NCBI GenBank assembly: GCA_025929805.1
Contig: JAICPP010000179.1
Location: 1-6,735 of the forward strand
Origin: Gemmatimonadales bacterium
GTDB lineage: Bacteria; Gemmatimonadota; Gemmatimonadetes; Gemmatimonadales; GWC2-71-9
DNA: 6,735 bases
Direction of reading: 5' to 3'
Shown here in pieces: positions 6,287 through 6,735 of the stretch (positions are counted from its first letter, which is position 1; each line of letters begins with the position of its first letter). The translations under genes and the position numbers were made by a program. The notes below the pieces were generated by a model. It worked only from the letters and a program-made list of their open reading frames with translations, was not told the DNA's origin and did not search any database.

Positions 6287-6407
6287 GGAAGGGACCGGGG
6301 ACCGGGGCCCAGGGAAAAGACCGCCGCCTCACCACACACAAATCCGTGGTGCAAGGTTCCTTGGGTCCCTGGTCCCGAGTCCCTGGTCCCTGGTACTTTT
6401 CCCCCCC
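6287..6407 (+). repeat. Intergenic inverted repeat built from heptamers, with inner hairpin
   Basis: This 121-base gap is the only sizeable non-coding stretch. The arms 6290-6315 and 6366-6391 are complementary at 22 of 26 positions around a 50-base loop. The right arm is four heptamers in a row: CCCTGGT (6367-6373), CCCGAGT (6374-6380), CCCTGGT (6381-6387) and CCCTGGT (6388-6394). The left arm carries degenerate copies of the reverse complement (ACCGGGG at 6294-6300 and 6301-6307, CCCAGGG at 6308-6314). Inside the loop CACCAC (6330-6335) pairs perfectly with GTGGTG (6346-6351). It starts directly after the stop of the PLP gene and could end its transcript, but only four T residues follow (6397-6400). 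I see no convincing promoter in it. Confidence 0.75.
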
Positions 6408-6735
6408 GTGATCCGTTTTTCCAACGTTTACAAAGCCTATCCTAATGGCGCGCTGGCCCTGAAGGACGTGACCTTTCACGTCTCCAAGGGCGAGTTCGTG
6501 TTCCTCACCGGTCACTCGGGGGCCGGCAAGTCCACCATCATGAAGTTGCTCTTTGCCGAGCAAAAGCCGAGCGCGGGTGAGGTCCGGGTGTCGGGGTATA
6601 ACGTCAACACGCTCAAGCCGGATGACGTGCCTCGACTGCGCCGCCGACTGGGCGTGGTGTTCCAGGACTTTCGCCTGCTGGAGGATCGCACCGCGACGGA
6701 GAACATCGCCTTTGCGCTGGAGGTGACCGGCGCCA
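6408..6735 (+). CDS. ftsE: Cell division ATP-binding protein FtsE, N-terminal part, cut by window end
   Basis: FtsE is the ABC-type ATPase that pairs with membrane protein FtsX at the division septum and controls peptidoglycan hydrolases. The frame is open to the window end, giving 109 of about 220-230 residues. Seen: MIRFSNVYKAYPNG at the start, FLTGHSGAGKST (32-43) as Walker A with K41, LRRRLGVVFQDFRLL (77-91) with the Q-loop glutamine at 86, and DRTATENIAFAL after it. These match FtsE as I recall it and not general transporters (TGHSGAGKST and VFQD.RLL are typical). The GTG at 6408 is required by homology, as the N-terminus aligns with other FtsE proteins; the next in-frame Met lies beyond Walker A. 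The start has no Shine-Dalgarno site and is preceded by seven C residues. ftsX would be expected downstream. Confidence 0.95.
   Translation, partial: MIRFSNVYKAYPNGALALKDVTFHVSKGEFVFLTGHSGAGKSTIMKLLFAEQKPSAGEVRVSGYNVNTLKPDDVPRLRRRLGVVFQDFRLLEDRTATENIAFALEVTGA

Noticed and set aside
6287..6407. CRISPR-like array
   Set aside because: The units are 7 bases, contiguous and without spacers, and form an inverted repeat; no cas genes are present.
6385..6407. Promoter for ftsE in the intergenic gap
   Set aside because: TGGTACTTTT has some -10 character but no paired -35 box at proper spacing; support is too weak to list.

Overview
The window is GC-rich bacterial DNA (by eye around the mid-60s percent, not counted) and is almost completely coding. 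All genes lie on the plus strand. The translation factor lepA, an LPS-type heptosyltransferase (family GT9) and ftsE suggest a Gram-negative bacterium. The gene mix and the short GC-rich inverted repeats would fit Gemmatimonadota or a related phylum, but this placement is an impression and not a demonstrated result.

Layout: (1) 1-690, the C-terminal part of lepA (elongation factor 4), cut by the window start. (2) 690-1730, a GT9 heptosyltransferase (waaF-like). (3) 1708-2721, a ROK-family glucokinase-like sugar kinase with a GTG start. (4) 2723-3709, a PfkB/ribokinase-family kinase. (5) 3706-4608, a protein with an N-terminal STAS-like region and a C-terminal GHKL/HATPase domain. (6) 4605-5141, a STAS-like (DUF4325-type) domain joined to a predicted winged helix. 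(7) 5138-6286, a Cys/Met-metabolism PLP enzyme. (8) 6287-6407, the only real intergenic gap, filled by an inverted repeat built from degenerate 7-base units. (9) 6408-6735, the N-terminal 109 codons of ftsE, cut by the window end.

The seven genes from lepA to the PLP enzyme are packed stop-to-start: TGATG, a 23-base overlap, a 1-base gap, then three ATGA overlaps. This implies one transcript with translational coupling. The products combine envelope glycan synthesis (heptosyltransferase), sugar phosphorylation (two unrelated kinase folds), sulfur amino acid metabolism and a two-gene switch resembling anti-sigma/anti-anti-sigma modules. No shared pathway is proven.

The most interesting points are the STAS/HATPase plus STAS-like/winged-helix pair, which looks like an uncharacterised partner-switching module, and a short palindromic repeat found in reading frame at two places. 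One copy forms the start of the heptosyltransferase gene and the other an insert inside the PfkB kinase; both encode the same peptide, DRPTV. A second, different inverted repeat separates the operon from ftsE.
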